From positions 83,501 through 147,500 of the forward strand of contig RPFO01001231.1 in the NCBI GenBank assembly GCA_009746045.1: a stretch of 64,000 bases of DNA, in the 5' to 3' direction. The number at the start of each line of letters is the position of its first letter. Position 1 is the stretch's first letter. Positions 54,553-63,716 of the stretch are shown piece by piece. The stretch is from Mesostigma viride. Taxonomy: Eukaryota; Streptophyta; Mesostigmatophyceae; Mesostigmatales; Mesostigmataceae. The notes below the pieces were generated by a model, which did no database searches, was not told where the DNA came from, and worked only from the letters and a program-made list of their open reading frames with translations. Made by a program: the position numbers and the translations under genes.

Positions 54553-55701
54553 ATGTATTTTCAAAACATTGATGCTTTAATATTTTCTAAATTATTAGAC
54601 ACTTTATTAAATATTTTTTTTCTTCTTTTTTTTCTGGTTTTAGGCGCAGAGTTTACTTTATATATAATAAATGTTTATTTTCCTAATTTATTACTTTATG
54701 GAAATGCATTAGGAATTAAATTTGTTTTATCGATATTAGGTTCTTTAATTGCTTTTCCTATTGGACTTGTTTTTCAAAATAATTATAAAAATTTTTTAAA
54801 TTATATTAATAATTTCACAGTAGATATATTTTTTACTAGTTTATTAAGTATTATAGGTGCCTTATTTATTGCTAATTTATATTTTAGTTTTTTAGATATT
54901 AGTTCTATTCTAAAAGAATTTTTATTTATTAAATATCTTTTACGTTTATTAATACAAACTATACTTTGTTATTCTGGATTTATTTTAGTCACTTTTCATA
55001 GTGATTATTTATTAAATATACTCGTGCCAGAAATGGCAGAAGCTATATTTTCTTATAACAAGATAGTAAGACCTTCTATTACACGTGTACTTCATACAAG
55101 TTATATTATTAATCATAATATAATAGCCATTTTTCAAAGTCAATTTGTAGAAGGATTGGTTTTAATTCCTAAATCAACTATTCAGGAATTACAAATATTA
55201 AATAATAGCAAAAATTTTAAGGATAAATATTTAGGTCGTCTTGGTTTTTCGAGATTAAATGAATTGAAATATAATTATTTTGATCAAATCATTTTAGAAT
55301 CATCTTTAACAAATTGTCATGAAAATGTATTATTTAAATATAATAAAACATATAATAATGAACAACAAAATATTGTATTGATGAGTAGTTGTTCAAATAA
55401 CATCAAAGAATCTAATATTTCACAATTATTAATAAGTAATTTATTTCCATTAATTATCAATATAAACAAATTAATTGAATTATTAAAATTACCTTATTTG
55501 TCAGGAGAAAGTTTTTATTTACAAATAGTCAGAAAAGGTAAAAGATTAGGACAAGGTATTGGTTATTTAGAAGATGGCACTATGGTTATTGTAAATGCAG
55601 GTTCTAAATATATTGGTCAAAAAATTAAAGTAATTGTCAAAAAGGTATGGCAAAAATCTACAGGCAAAATTTTATTTACACAACCTATCAAAAATAGTTA
55701 A
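54553..55701 (+). CDS. ycf81: Ycf81, PIN/TRAM membrane protein with degenerate nuclease site
   Basis: A 382-residue protein with four N-terminal membrane helices, a PIN-like domain and a C-terminal TRAM domain (about 317-382: LGQGIGYLEDGTMVIVNAGS). This is the layout of bacterial YacL. In YacL the PIN domain starts LDTSVIIDGR; here the equivalent is LHTSYIINHN, so acids are replaced by His181 and Asn187, and no clear NDYN-type acidic motif follows. Nuclease activity is unlikely; RNA binding by TRAM may remain. I chose the ATG at 54553; an in-frame TTG at 54526 would add nine residues. Confidence 0.8.
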   Translation: MYFQNIDALIFSKLLDTLLNIFFLLFFLVLGAEFTLYIINVYFPNLLLYGNALGIKFVLSILGSLIAFPIGLVFQNNYKNFLNYINNFTVDIFFTSLLSIIGALFIANLYFSFLDISSILKEFLFIKYLLRLLIQTILCYSGFILVTFHSDYLLNILVPEMAEAIFSYNKIVRPSITRVLHTSYIINHNIIAIFQSQFVEGLVLIPKSTIQELQILNNSKNFKDKYLGRLGFSRLNELKYNYFDQIILESSLTNCHENVLFKYNKTYNNEQQNIVLMSSCSNNIKESNISQLLISNLFPLIININKLIELLKLPYLSGESFYLQIVRKGKRLGQGIGYLEDGTMVIVNAGSKYIGQKIKVIVKKVWQKSTGKILFTQPIKNS

Positions 55702-55883
55702 TATATAAAAAGAAAATTGTTCTTATTAATAAAATAAAAAATGTTTTTTTATTAACTATTTGATTTATTATAAATAAGTAATATTTGTAATAAAATATAT
55801 TTTTTAATAGAAATATTATTAGACCCTAAGAATCATATTTATGATTTCTATGGAAAAAATTAACTTTATAATAATGAATTATT

Positions 55884-56252
55884 ATGCCTACTATTCAACA
55901 ATTAATAAGATCAGAAAGAAAACGAGTTTATAATAAAACTAAATCTCCTGCTTTAAAAGCATGTCCTCAAAGAAGAGGTGTTTGTACTAGAGTGTATACT
56001 ACTACTCCTAAAAAACCAAATTCTGCTTTACGTAAAGTTGCACGTGTACGTTTAACTTCTGGTTTTGAAGTAACAGCTTATATCCCTGGAATTGGACATA
56101 ATTTACAAGAACATTCTGTCGTTTTAATACGAGGAGGAAGAGTAAAAGATTTACCAGGAGTACGTTATCATATTATTCGAGGTATTTTAGATACAGCTGG
56201 AGTGAAAGATCGTGCTCAAAGTCGTTCAAAATATGGTGTTAAACGTAGTTAA
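55884..56252 (+). CDS. rps12: Small ribosomal subunit protein uS12
   Basis: A 122-residue decoding-centre protein: [20 protein letters not shown], then [20 protein letters not shown] and [20 protein letters not shown]. It is one continuous frame, whereas land plant rps12 is split and trans-spliced. First gene of the ancestral rps12-rps7-tufA (str) operon. Confidence 0.98.
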   Translation: MPTIQQLIRSERKRVYNKTKSPALKACPQRRGVCTRVYTTTPKKPNSALRKVARVRLTSGFEVTAYIPGIGHNLQEHSVVLIRGGRVKDLPGVRYHIIRGILDTAGVKDRAQSRSKYGVKRS

Positions 56253-56268
56253 AAAATAATTTTCTAGA

Positions 56269-56293
56269 TAAATAAATAAATAAATAAATAAAT
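56269..56293 (+). repeat. AAAT microsatellite in the rps7 leader
   Basis: About six AAAT/ATAA repeats fill the space directly before the rps7 ATG (56294), leaving no room for a Shine-Dalgarno sequence. Confidence 0.8.
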
Positions 56294-56764
56294 ATGTCTC
56301 GTAGAAGTACTCCAAAAAAAAGAATAATTGATTCTGATCCAATTTATAGAAGTAGATTGGTTACAATGTTGATTAGTCATATTTTAAAAGAAGGAAAAAA
56401 ATCTTTAGCTCAAAAAATATTTTATCAAGCTATGAAAAATATTGAAGAGAAAACAGAAAAAGATCCTTTAAAAGTTTTGCAACAAGCTGTGCTCAATGCG
56501 ACTCCACTAGTTGAAGTGAAAGCAAGACGTTTAGGTGGATCTACATATCAAGTTCCTAGAGAAGTGAAAGCAGAACGTGGAACTGCTTTAGCACTACGTT
56601 GGTTATTATCATCTGCAAGACAAAGACCTGGCAGAAATATGGTAGCGAAATTAACTAATGAAATTGTTGATGCTGCAAATGAAACCGGTAATGCTATTCG
56701 TAAAAGAGAAGAAACACATAGAATGGCAGAAGCTAATAAAGCTTTTTCTCATTATCGTTTTTAG
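56294..56764 (+). CDS. rps7: Small ribosomal subunit protein uS7
   Basis: A 156-residue 30S head protein: [40 protein letters not shown] and the C-terminal [17 protein letters not shown], all typical. It follows rps12 by 41 bases, filled by an AAAT repeat, and precedes tufA. Confidence 0.98.
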   Translation: MSRRSTPKKRIIDSDPIYRSRLVTMLISHILKEGKKSLAQKIFYQAMKNIEEKTEKDPLKVLQQAVLNATPLVEVKARRLGGSTYQVPREVKAERGTALALRWLLSSARQRPGRNMVAKLTNEIVDAANETGNAIRKREETHRMAEANKAFSHYRF

Positions 56765-56949
56765 AAAATAAAACAATATCCGACATTATTTCTAATCTAT
56801 TTAATCATTAGAAATGATATGATGTTATTTTAGACGTGAATATTTAAAATAAATACCGATAGGTTAATAAGATTTATATTCATAAAAATATCTTTTTATA
56901 ACAACCGAAATTAAATTATATCAATGATAAAAGAAAAGGAAGTGTATTT

Positions 56950-58182
56950 ATGGCACGTGAAAAATTTGAACGCAAAAAACCACATATTAATATTGGAACC
57001 ATTGGACATGTAGATCATGGAAAAACTACTTTAACTGCTGCTATAACAATGGCTTTAGCAGTTGGTACAGGCAAATCTGGTAAGAGATATGATGAAATTG
57101 ATGCTGCTCCTGAAGAAAAAGCAAGAGGTATTACTATTAATACCGCTCATGTAGAATATGAGACTGAAACTCGTCATTATGCACATGTGGATTGTCCAGG
57201 TCATGCTGACTATGTAAAAAATATGATTACTGGTGCTGCTCAGATGGATGGCGCGATACTGGTTGTTTCTGGAGCAGATGGTCCAATGCCACAAACTAAA
57301 GAACATATCTTATTGGCGAAACAAGTAGGTGTTCCTAATATGGTAGTTTTTTTAAATAAAGAAGATCAAGTAGATGATCCAGAATTATTAGAACTTGTGG
57401 AATTAGAAGTACGTGAAACTTTAAATTCTTATGATTTTCCAGGAGATGAAATTCCAGTAGTTGCAGGTTCTGCTTTAATGGCATTAGAAGCATTAACCCA
57501 AGATTCTAAACTTGCTAGAGGCAGTAATCCATGGGTTGATAAAATTTATGCTTTAATGGATCAAGTTGATAAATATATTCCAACTCCTCAAAGAGATACT
57601 GATAAGCCATTTTTAATGGCTATAGAAGATGTGTTTTCTATCACAGGTAGAGGAACTGTAGCAACTGGAAGAGTAGAAAGAGGTAAAGTTGTAGTTGGAG
57701 AAAACGTAGATATTGTTGGTCTAGCAAATATACCACAAAATACTACAGTAACTGGCTTAGAAATGTTTCAAAAAACTTTAGAAGAAAGTGTCGCTGGAGA
57801 TAATGTTGGTGTTTTGTTAAGAGGTATTCAAAAAGATCAAGTAGAACGTGGTATGGTTTTAGCTAAACCGAACACAATTAAACCTCATATACGTTTTGAG
57901 TCTGAAGTTTATGTATTAGCTAAAGAAGAAGGTGGACGTCATACTCCTTTTTTTCCAGGTTACAGACCTCAATTTTATGTAAGAACTACAGATGTGACTG
58001 GCAAAATTGATTCTTTTAAAGCAGATGATGGTTCTGACACACAAATGGTTATGCCAGGCGATCGTGTTAAAATGGTAGTATCTTTAATTCAACCAATTGC
58101 AATTGAAAAAGGTATGCGTTTTGCTATTAGAGAAGGTGGTCGTACTGTAGGTGCAGGAATTGTATCTGAAATCTTAGAATAA
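56950..58182 (+). CDS. tufA: Elongation factor Tu
   Basis: GTPase that brings aminoacyl-tRNA to the ribosome, 410 residues. G1 GHVDHGKT is at 19-26, G3 DCPGH at about 81-85, G4 NKED near 136. The effector region [13 protein letters not shown] is intact, with domains 2 and 3 complete. AAAGGAAG lies about 9 bases before the ATG. tufA moved to the nucleus in later-branching streptophytes, so its presence in the str operon indicates an early-branching lineage. An 18-bp hairpin (58193-58210 with 58230-58247) follows. Confidence 0.98.
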   Translation: MAREKFERKKPHINIGTIGHVDHGKTTLTAAITMALAVGTGKSGKRYDEIDAAPEEKARGITINTAHVEYETETRHYAHVDCPGHADYVKNMITGAAQMDGAILVVSGADGPMPQTKEHILLAKQVGVPNMVVFLNKEDQVDDPELLELVELEVRETLNSYDFPGDEIPVVAGSALMALEALTQDSKLARGSNPWVDKIYALMDQVDKYIPTPQRDTDKPFLMAIEDVFSITGRGTVATGRVERGKVVVGENVDIVGLANIPQNTTVTGLEMFQKTLEESVAGDNVGVLLRGIQKDQVERGMVLAKPNTIKPHIRFESEVYVLAKEEGGRHTPFFPGYRPQFYVRTTDVTGKIDSFKADDGSDTQMVMPGDRVKMVVSLIQPIAIEKGMRFAIREGGRTVGAGIVSEILE

Positions 58183-58192
58183 TTAAATTGTC

Positions 58193-58247
58193 TTTTCATT
58201 TCATTTCATTTTAGTTTAGTTTAGATTGAAATGAAATGAAATGAAAA
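58193..58247 (+). terminator. tufA 3' hairpin built from CATTT/AAATG repeats
   Basis: Left arm 58193-58210 (repeats of TCATT) pairs perfectly with 58230-58247 (repeats of AATGA), 18 bp, around a loop of TTTAG repeats. It lies 10 bases after the tufA stop. Confidence 0.75.
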
Positions 58248-58341
58248 TCAAATTCTGTTTCTAGAAAAACAAATAAAATTTTAAAACTCAAAGTTTTCTC
58301 TTTTTATTTTAAATAAGTCAATAGAATAAAATAATGAATTT

Positions 58342-58701
58342 ATGAATAGAAATCAAATTCTTCAAAACATAGAAGCTAATCAAATAAAAGCAAATTTGCC
58401 TAATATTTATGTGGGTGATTATGTAAAAGTAGGTCTTCTTATTCAAGAAGGTAATAAAGAACGTGTACAACCTTATGAAGGTGTAGTTATTGCAAAACAT
58501 AATTCTGCAAGCAATAGCACTATTACAGTTCGTAAAATGTTTCAAGGGATTGGTGTAGAACGTATTTTTTTAATACATTCACCAAGAATAACTAGTATTG
58601 AAGTTATTTCCAATTCTAAAGTAAGAAGAGCTAAACTGTATTATTTAAGAGAACGTATAGGAAAAGCAACACGTTTGAAACAAAAATTTAGTAAAGTTTA
58701 A
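58342..58701 (+). CDS. rpl19: Large ribosomal subunit protein bL19
   Basis: A 119-residue 50S protein at the subunit interface: [51 protein letters not shown] and [20 protein letters not shown], all diagnostic of L19. Plastid rpl19 is an ancestral trait, lost from most green plastids. It lies after tufA and before ycf4. Confidence 0.97.
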   Translation: MNRNQILQNIEANQIKANLPNIYVGDYVKVGLLIQEGNKERVQPYEGVVIAKHNSASNSTITVRKMFQGIGVERIFLIHSPRITSIEVISNSKVRRAKLYYLRERIGKATRLKQKFSKV

Positions 58702-58758
58702 TTCGGCAAATTTACATAATTAACATAGTTTCCACATATTTATCTAAAATTAAATACA

Positions 58759-59322
58759 ATGATTAATTTTTCTACTAATTCTGATTTAATTCTACGTGAA
58801 TCAGTTGTAGGTTCACGTCGAATCAGTAATTATTGGTGGGCATCTGTTGTTTTGTTAGGCGCATCTGGATTTTTAATAGTAGGTATTTCAAGTTATCTAC
58901 AGTATGATTTAGTTCCTTTTTTATCTGCCAAAAATATAGTTTTTGTGCCACAAGGTCTAGTTATGTGTTTTTATGGATCTGCTGGCATACTTCTTAGTAT
59001 ATATTTATGGTTGACAATTTTTTGGAATGTCGGTGAAGGATATAATGAATTTGATAAAGTAAATGGTTTAGTACGTATATTTAGATGGGGCTATCCAGGA
59101 AAAGATCGTCGCATTAATATTGTCTATGATATAAAAGATATACAAGCTATTAGAGTAGAAATCAAAGAAGGTATTAATCCTCGTCGTGTTATTTATTTAA
59201 AAATAAAAGGAACACGTGATATGCCATTAACACGTATAGGACAACCTTTGACATTGGCTGAGATAGAAGAACAAGCTGCTAGATTGGCTCGTTTCTTACA
59301 AGTGAATATTGAAGGTATATAA
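58759..59322 (+). CDS. ycf4: Photosystem I assembly protein Ycf4
   Basis: A 187-residue thylakoid protein with two membrane helices (about 27-48 and 66-88), needed for photosystem I assembly. Typical segments: GSRRISNYWWASVVLLGASG, PQGLVMCFYGSAG, FDKVNGLVRIFRWGYPGKDR, PLTRIGQPLTLAEIEEQAAR. It heads the ycf4-cemA-petA cluster conserved in plants. Confidence 0.98.
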   Translation: MINFSTNSDLILRESVVGSRRISNYWWASVVLLGASGFLIVGISSYLQYDLVPFLSAKNIVFVPQGLVMCFYGSAGILLSIYLWLTIFWNVGEGYNEFDKVNGLVRIFRWGYPGKDRRINIVYDIKDIQAIRVEIKEGINPRRVIYLKIKGTRDMPLTRIGQPLTLAEIEEQAARLARFLQVNIEGI

Positions 59323-59494
59323 GTTCTATCTTTACATAGAATTTAATCAATTGAATAATATGTTAGGTTTCTATATAAGAAAAAATGTCATTTATTGAAG
59401 AAATATTTTCTTTTTTTTTATATTACTGACATATTAGAAAACTGAAGTTAAAAATAAACAATTTGTTTCATTTAGTCTATTTATTAGGATTTCT

Positions 59495-60204
59495 ATGATT
59501 AATAATCAAGAATCATTAAGAAGCCAAACATTTTTTTGTATTAAATATATAATTCATTGTCTTTTTTTTTTATTTTAATATATCAATTGCTTAATTTTTT
59601 AGTTTTACGACCTTATGCAGAATATTTGTGGAATCATTATCAAACAGATGTTTTTTTGAATTCTTCTCAAGAAGAACGCATTTTTGCAAAATTACAAAAT
59701 TTTGAAGAAGAAATGCAATTTGATATGTTGATTAGCTATACATATCCATTAAACCCACAAGTATTACATAAAGAAATGGAAGAAAAAGCTTTTGAATTAG
59801 CACATATGTCTAATAACGAAAGTATTAATTCTATTGCTCATGTTTTTACTGATTTGTTAATAGCTTTTTTAATTTTTTGTTTATTAATAAATGCTAAAAA
59901 AGAAATCGCTATTATTCAAACTTATATTGATCAATATATATATAGTTTGACAGATGCAAAGAAATCATTTTTTCTAATTCTTTTCACTGATATTTTTGTC
60001 GGATTTCACTCATCTCATGGTTGGAAAATATTAATTGAATTATGTCTTACACATTTAGGATTGCCAGAAAATAAAGGTTTTATTTTTTTGTTCGTGGCGA
60101 CTTTTCCTGTGATATTAGATACTTTATTCAAATATTGGATTTTTCTATATTTAAATAGAATTTCTCCTTCAGCAGTTGCTACATTTAATAATATGAATGA
60201 ATAA
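59495..60204 (+). CDS. cemA: Envelope membrane protein CemA, apparent frameshift near the N-terminus
   Basis: An inner-envelope protein tied to proton extrusion and inorganic carbon uptake. From about 59572 the frame is clearly CemA: LRPYAEYLW, TDIFVGFHSSHGWKI, FVATFPVILDTLFKYWIFLY and LNRISPSAVATFNNMNE. This frame has no ATG until residue about 54; it opens after a stop at 59542 with only TTG at 59557. An ATG at 59495, preceded by TTAGGA, begins a good N-terminus in the other frame, which leads into a run of ten T (59562-59571); one more T would join the two. The cause may be a real shift, slippage or a reading error. Confidence 0.85.
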
Positions 60205-60290
60205 ATATTAAAACAAAAAAATTAATTTAACATTTTTTCTAGTTACAATTATTTTATAAAGAAAATTTAGATTAACAATTATGTCTAATA

Positions 60291-61232
60291 ATGCAAAACA
60301 TGTTTTCATTTTTATCAAATAAAAAAATTATAGCTTTATTCCTTATCATTGGCACAATATTTATGCCTTTGTCTTCTGAAGCTTATCCAATTTTTGCACA
60401 GCAAAATTATGCTTCTCCAAGAGAAGCAACTGGCAGAATTGTATGTGCTAATTGTCATTTGGCTAAAAAACCAGTAGACATTGAAGTTCCTCAAGCAGTT
60501 CTACCTGATACTGTTTTTGAAGCTGTTGTAAAAATACCATATGATACACAAGTTCAGCAGGTTTTAGGCAATGGCAAAAAAGGACCTCTTAATGTAGGTG
60601 CTGTTTTAATTTTACCTGAAGGTTTCAAACTAGCTCCTCAAGATAGAATTCCTGAAGAGATGAAAAGTAAAATTAGCAATTTATATTTTCAACCTTATAA
60701 TGCAGCAAATGAAAATATTCTTGTTATTGGTCCTATTCCAGGTGATAAAAATAGAGAAATTGTTTTTCCTATTTTATCTCCTGATCCAGCGAAAGATAAA
60801 GGAACATATTTCATTAAATACCCTATTAGTGTAGGTGCAAATAGAGGAAGAGGTCAAGTGTATCCGGATGGTAGTAAAAGTAATAATACTGTATACAATG
60901 CTTCTGTCAGTGGAACAATTACAGATATTATTAAAGAGAAAAAAGCTTACAAAATTTCTATAGAAACTAAAGATGGCACTGTTGTTGATACAGTACCTGT
61001 AGGACCAGAATTAATTGTAGCTAAAGGTGATACTGTTGTTACTGGACAACCTATTACTGATAATCCAAATGTAGGTGGTTTTGGACAAATGGATACAGAA
61101 GTAGTATTACAAAATCCAGTTCGTATTAAATGGTTAATAGCATTTTTGATTCTTTCTACTTTAGGACAAGTATTCTTAGTCTTGAAAAAGAAACAATTTG
61201 AAAGAGTACAAATTGCAGAATCTAATTTCTAG
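60291..61232 (+). CDS. petA: Cytochrome f precursor
   Basis: Haem-bearing subunit of the cytochrome b6f complex, 313 residues. A signal peptide (residues 1-31, [20 protein letters not shown] followed by A) precedes the mature start Y32PIFAQQNY. The Tyr amino group and H56 are the haem iron ligands, and C52ANCH56 the haem-attachment motif. A lumenal domain and a C-terminal membrane anchor ([20 protein letters not shown]) follow. An ATG three codons in is an alternative start. A 13-bp hairpin (61260-61272 with 61291-61303) lies past the stop. Confidence 0.98.
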   Translation: MQNMFSFLSNKKIIALFLIIGTIFMPLSSEAYPIFAQQNYASPREATGRIVCANCHLAKKPVDIEVPQAVLPDTVFEAVVKIPYDTQVQQVLGNGKKGPLNVGAVLILPEGFKLAPQDRIPEEMKSKISNLYFQPYNAANENILVIGPIPGDKNREIVFPILSPDPAKDKGTYFIKYPISVGANRGRGQVYPDGSKSNNTVYNASVSGTITDIIKEKKAYKISIETKDGTVVDTVPVGPELIVAKGDTVVTGQPITDNPNVGGFGQMDTEVVLQNPVRIKWLIAFLILSTLGQVFLVLKKKQFERVQIAESNF

Positions 61233-61259
61233 AATTAACTCATTTTCTTAATTCTTATT

Positions 61260-61303
61260 GTATTGAAAAGAATATTATAAATAAGTGATCTTCTTTTCAA
61301 TAC
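61260..61303 (+). terminator. petA 3' hairpin
   Basis: A perfect 13-bp inverted repeat GTATTGAAAAGAA (61260-61272) with its complement (61291-61303) around an 18-base loop. Confidence 0.75.
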
Positions 61304-61363
61304 ACATAACTTAAGTGTTTGATTCATATCTTATGACGATAAGTGTGAAATTAATTTGATGTA

Positions 61364-61867
61364 ATGATATGTAAAAATTCAATTGTAACTTCTTCTTCTA
61401 AATTATTCTACAAAATGTTTTTTATTGCTATTTCTATAGAAATACTTGAATATAATTATATATATCCATTATGCATTGAAATAGCTCAACATTCTGGCAA
61501 TATAAAAATAGCTTTATGTCTAAAAGAGATATTACAAAAGAAAAAATATAATTTGATTTTGCTAAAAATCGCTTCTATAGTTATAAGCAATTTTTTATCA
61601 ACTAATACATATTCTTTTATTTATACACCATATGATGTTGAAATCTTGTTTTCTAATTTATTATTAGAGAAATATGAAAAAGACAAAGAAATGTCTTATA
61701 TGATAGATGTTTTTACAAAATTAAGTCATTTAAAACAAAATATAATTTATCCTTATTTATTTAATCAATTAAAACATGATTGTAATAAAAAACATATATT
61801 TCTTTTGTTAAAAAAAATTGATTATACGGATATATCTACGTTCACACACTCAATTTTTATAAAATAG
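61364..61867 (+). CDS. Unidentified 167-residue protein
   Basis: A clear open frame between petA and petL on the same strand, ATG at 61364, no Shine-Dalgarno seen. It is rich in Ile, Leu, Lys and Asn. Hydrophobic stretches lie at about residues 17-30 (KMFFIAISIEIL) and 60-75 (LILLKIASIVISNFL), and the second half is polar and helical (EKYEKDKEMSYMIDVFTKLS). No motif or family recognised; no match to ycf genes I know. Its length in A+T-rich sequence and colinear position suggest a real, fast-evolving gene. Confidence 0.55.
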   Translation: MICKNSIVTSSSKLFYKMFFIAISIEILEYNYIYPLCIEIAQHSGNIKIALCLKEILQKKKYNLILLKIASIVISNFLSTNTYSFIYTPYDVEILFSNLLLEKYEKDKEMSYMIDVFTKLSHLKQNIIYPYLFNQLKHDCNKKHIFLLLKKIDYTDISTFTHSIFIK

Positions 61868-62093
61868 AGATTTAATTTCTGTTTTTAAGATGTCAATGAC
61901 TTTCTTTATCTTTTATTGTCTGAATAATTACATGTTTAGTATACAAATAATTATTTCAAAATATTTTATTTATTTTTTGCATGCAAACATGATTACATAG
62001 CATTATATAGAAAGTATTTTTAGCAATACTTTTGTACAAATAAAGATCTTTGTATACTAGTTTTATAGTCTTATATTTAATAGGAGATTATTC

Positions 62094-62189
62094 ATGTTCA
62101 CAGTTGTAAGTTATTTAGGTATATTAGCTGCGTTTGCTCTAGTTACTATTGGTATTTTTTTAGTATTAAGAACAATACAATTAATTTAA
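62094..62189 (+). CDS. petL: Cytochrome b6f subunit VI (PetL)
   Basis: A 31-residue single-helix subunit: MFTVVSYLGILAAFALVTIG then IFLVLRTIQLI. The (S)Y.G.L.A..(L/V) helix and the (K/R).IQLI end fit PetL. TAGGAG lies about 11 bases upstream of the ATG. It is followed by petG, 124 bases downstream, an order seen in land plants. Confidence 0.88.
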   Translation: MFTVVSYLGILAAFALVTIGIFLVLRTIQLI

Positions 62190-62313
62190 AACATATATTT
62201 GTTTATTTGTCTAAAAGATATAACATATATAGTCTAAACTATTAATTATTTTTTTTACTATATATGACATTTTAAATAAAAACGGAAACTCAATTTTTTA
62301 TTTTTACAAATTT

Positions 62314-62427
62314 ATGGTTGAATCTCTTTTGTCTGGAATTGTATTAGGTATGATTCCTATTACTTTAGCAGGATTATTTGTTACAGCTTATTTACAGTAT
62401 AGACGTGGTGATCAATTAAAAATATAA
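62314..62427 (+). CDS. petG: Cytochrome b6f subunit V (PetG)
   Basis: A 37-residue single-helix subunit: [20 protein letters not shown] then [17 protein letters not shown], the almost invariant PetG sequence. A 20-bp hairpin starts within its last codons (62418-62437 with 62442-62461), and a second follows. Confidence 0.97.
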   Translation: MVESLLSGIVLGMIPITLAGLFVTAYLQYRRGDQLKI

Positions 62428-62550
62428 TTTGATCATTTTCTAATGATCAAATTATATTTTTAAGATTTTTCAAAACTTTTTAAAAATATTGATTTTATTA
62501 CTAAATAAAAAAGATGATGGAGTATTTCAGAATACTCCATCATCTTTTTT
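62418..62550 (+). terminator. Double hairpin behind petG
   Basis: Two perfect 20-bp inverted repeats in series: 62418-62437 with 62442-62461 (TTCT loop; overlaps the petG stop) and 62507-62526 with 62531-62550 (TCAG loop, G+C core GATGATGGAGTATT, T run after). The second has the form of an intrinsic terminator and is palindromic enough to act from both sides, toward ycf65 as well. Confidence 0.8.
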
Positions 62551-62773
62551 TATTTTTATATAGTATTAAAAAAATATTTTATATTTTTAATAAATATTTA
62601 CTATCTATTTTTGAAAATAATAATAAATTTATTTCTTTTTTTTGATTCATTTCTATTTTTTTTAATAATCAGAAAATTATATTTAGTTTAAATTTTGCAA
62701 TTTTTTGACATGAATACAAAAAGCTATTATTTGAATAGTTATGAAATAAATTTTTTAATATTTTAATGTATAA

Positions 62774-63094
62774 CTAATTTTCATAAAGACAATTAGCAAA
62801 TTTATCAGTGAATATGCAATTAGGAAATTTTGCTTGAGCTTCTGACAATGAAGGTTTTTTTTCATCTTCTTGCCAATAATTAATTACATCTGTCGTTTGA
62901 TTAAGTAATGCAATAGATTCATCATAAGAGATCCATGGCTTATTAGCTAAAGCATCTTTTAATTCTTCCCATGCATCTTTACGAGGCCAGAAAAAATATT
63001 CAGTGATAGGACTATTTCCTCTATTTGTGACTTGATCTACTGTTACAGCTAAATTTTTTTCTAACCAAAGAAATTTAAGTACAAATTTCTGCAA
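62774..63094 (-). CDS. ycf65: Plastid ribosomal protein PSRP-3 (Ycf65), TTG start
   Basis: A small-subunit plastid ribosomal protein of cyanobacterial origin. I place the start at a TTG (63094), which has a perfect AGGAGG (complement of 63101-63106) 6 bases upstream and begins the family sequence (M)QKFVLKFLWLEKNLAVTVDQ; then TEYFFWPRKDAWEELKDALA and KPWISYDESIALLNQTTDVI. This gives 106 residues. An in-frame ATG at 63145 would add 17 residues foreign to the family and place the Shine-Dalgarno inside the gene. Confidence 0.9.
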   Translation of the reverse strand: MQKFVLKFLWLEKNLAVTVDQVTNRGNSPITEYFFWPRKDAWEELKDALANKPWISYDESIALLNQTTDVINYWQEDEKKPSLSEAQAKFPNCIFTDKFANCLYEN

Positions 63095-63300
63095 CGGATA
63101 CCTCCTTTTTACTGTAGATGAATTTTGTTTTATAAAAATATTCATCTATATCTGTATAATATATTTTTTTAGAGAAAATATATTTTCTATACTAAAAAAT
63201 ATATTTTAAATTATTAGACAATTGAATCCAACTATGTATATAAAGAATATATTAAAAAATTTATGTATGGAATACATTTATGATAACATGCGTTGCATAA

Positions 63301-63374
63301 GGAGGCATAGCTCAGTTGGTTAGAGCGCTATGTTGACATCGTAGAGGTCACTGGTTCGAATCCAGTTGTCTCCA
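63301..63374 (+). tRNA. trnV-GAC: tRNA-Val(GAC)
   Basis: Cloverleaf GGAGGCA/TGTCTCC with loop TTGACAT (anticodon GAC) on a CTATG/CGTAG stem, T arm ACTGG/CCAGT, discriminator A. In land plants this gene lies by rrn16 in the inverted repeat; here it is next to trnE and cysA. Confidence 0.92.
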
Positions 63375-63429
63375 AATGTTTTTAAAATATATAAAATAAA
63401 ATAAAATAAATAAATTTTTTATTATATTA

Positions 63430-63502
63430 TACCCCCAGGGGAATTCGAATCCCCGTTACCTCCGTGAAAGGGAGATGTCCTAGGCCTCTAAACGATGGGG
63501 GC
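63430..63502 (-). tRNA. trnE-UUC: tRNA-Glu(UUC)
   Basis: Reverse strand cloverleaf GCCCCCA/TGGGGGT with loop CTTTCAC (anticodon UUC) on a CTCC/GGAG stem, discriminator A. Besides translation it supplies glutamyl-tRNA for tetrapyrrole synthesis in plastids. Confidence 0.95.
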
Positions 63503-63716
63503 TTTTCACGTTCAATATGATAATAAATTTGATAATTTGTGTCAACACTTTCTATTCGAAATAACGACATTTTATAAATAAAGAATAGAAAATAAAAATT
63601 TTTCCCAACACTTGTTTTTTTATTTACACAGTCTAGAAAAAATTTTAAAGATCAATTTTTTTTATTCATTATAAACTAATCTATATATTTCATCAAAAGT
63701 TTTGGAGTTAATCGAT

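Noticed and set aside
57055-57306. Minus-strand frame of 83 codons inside tufA
   Set aside because: Antisense shadow of the strongly conserved GTPase domain of tufA.
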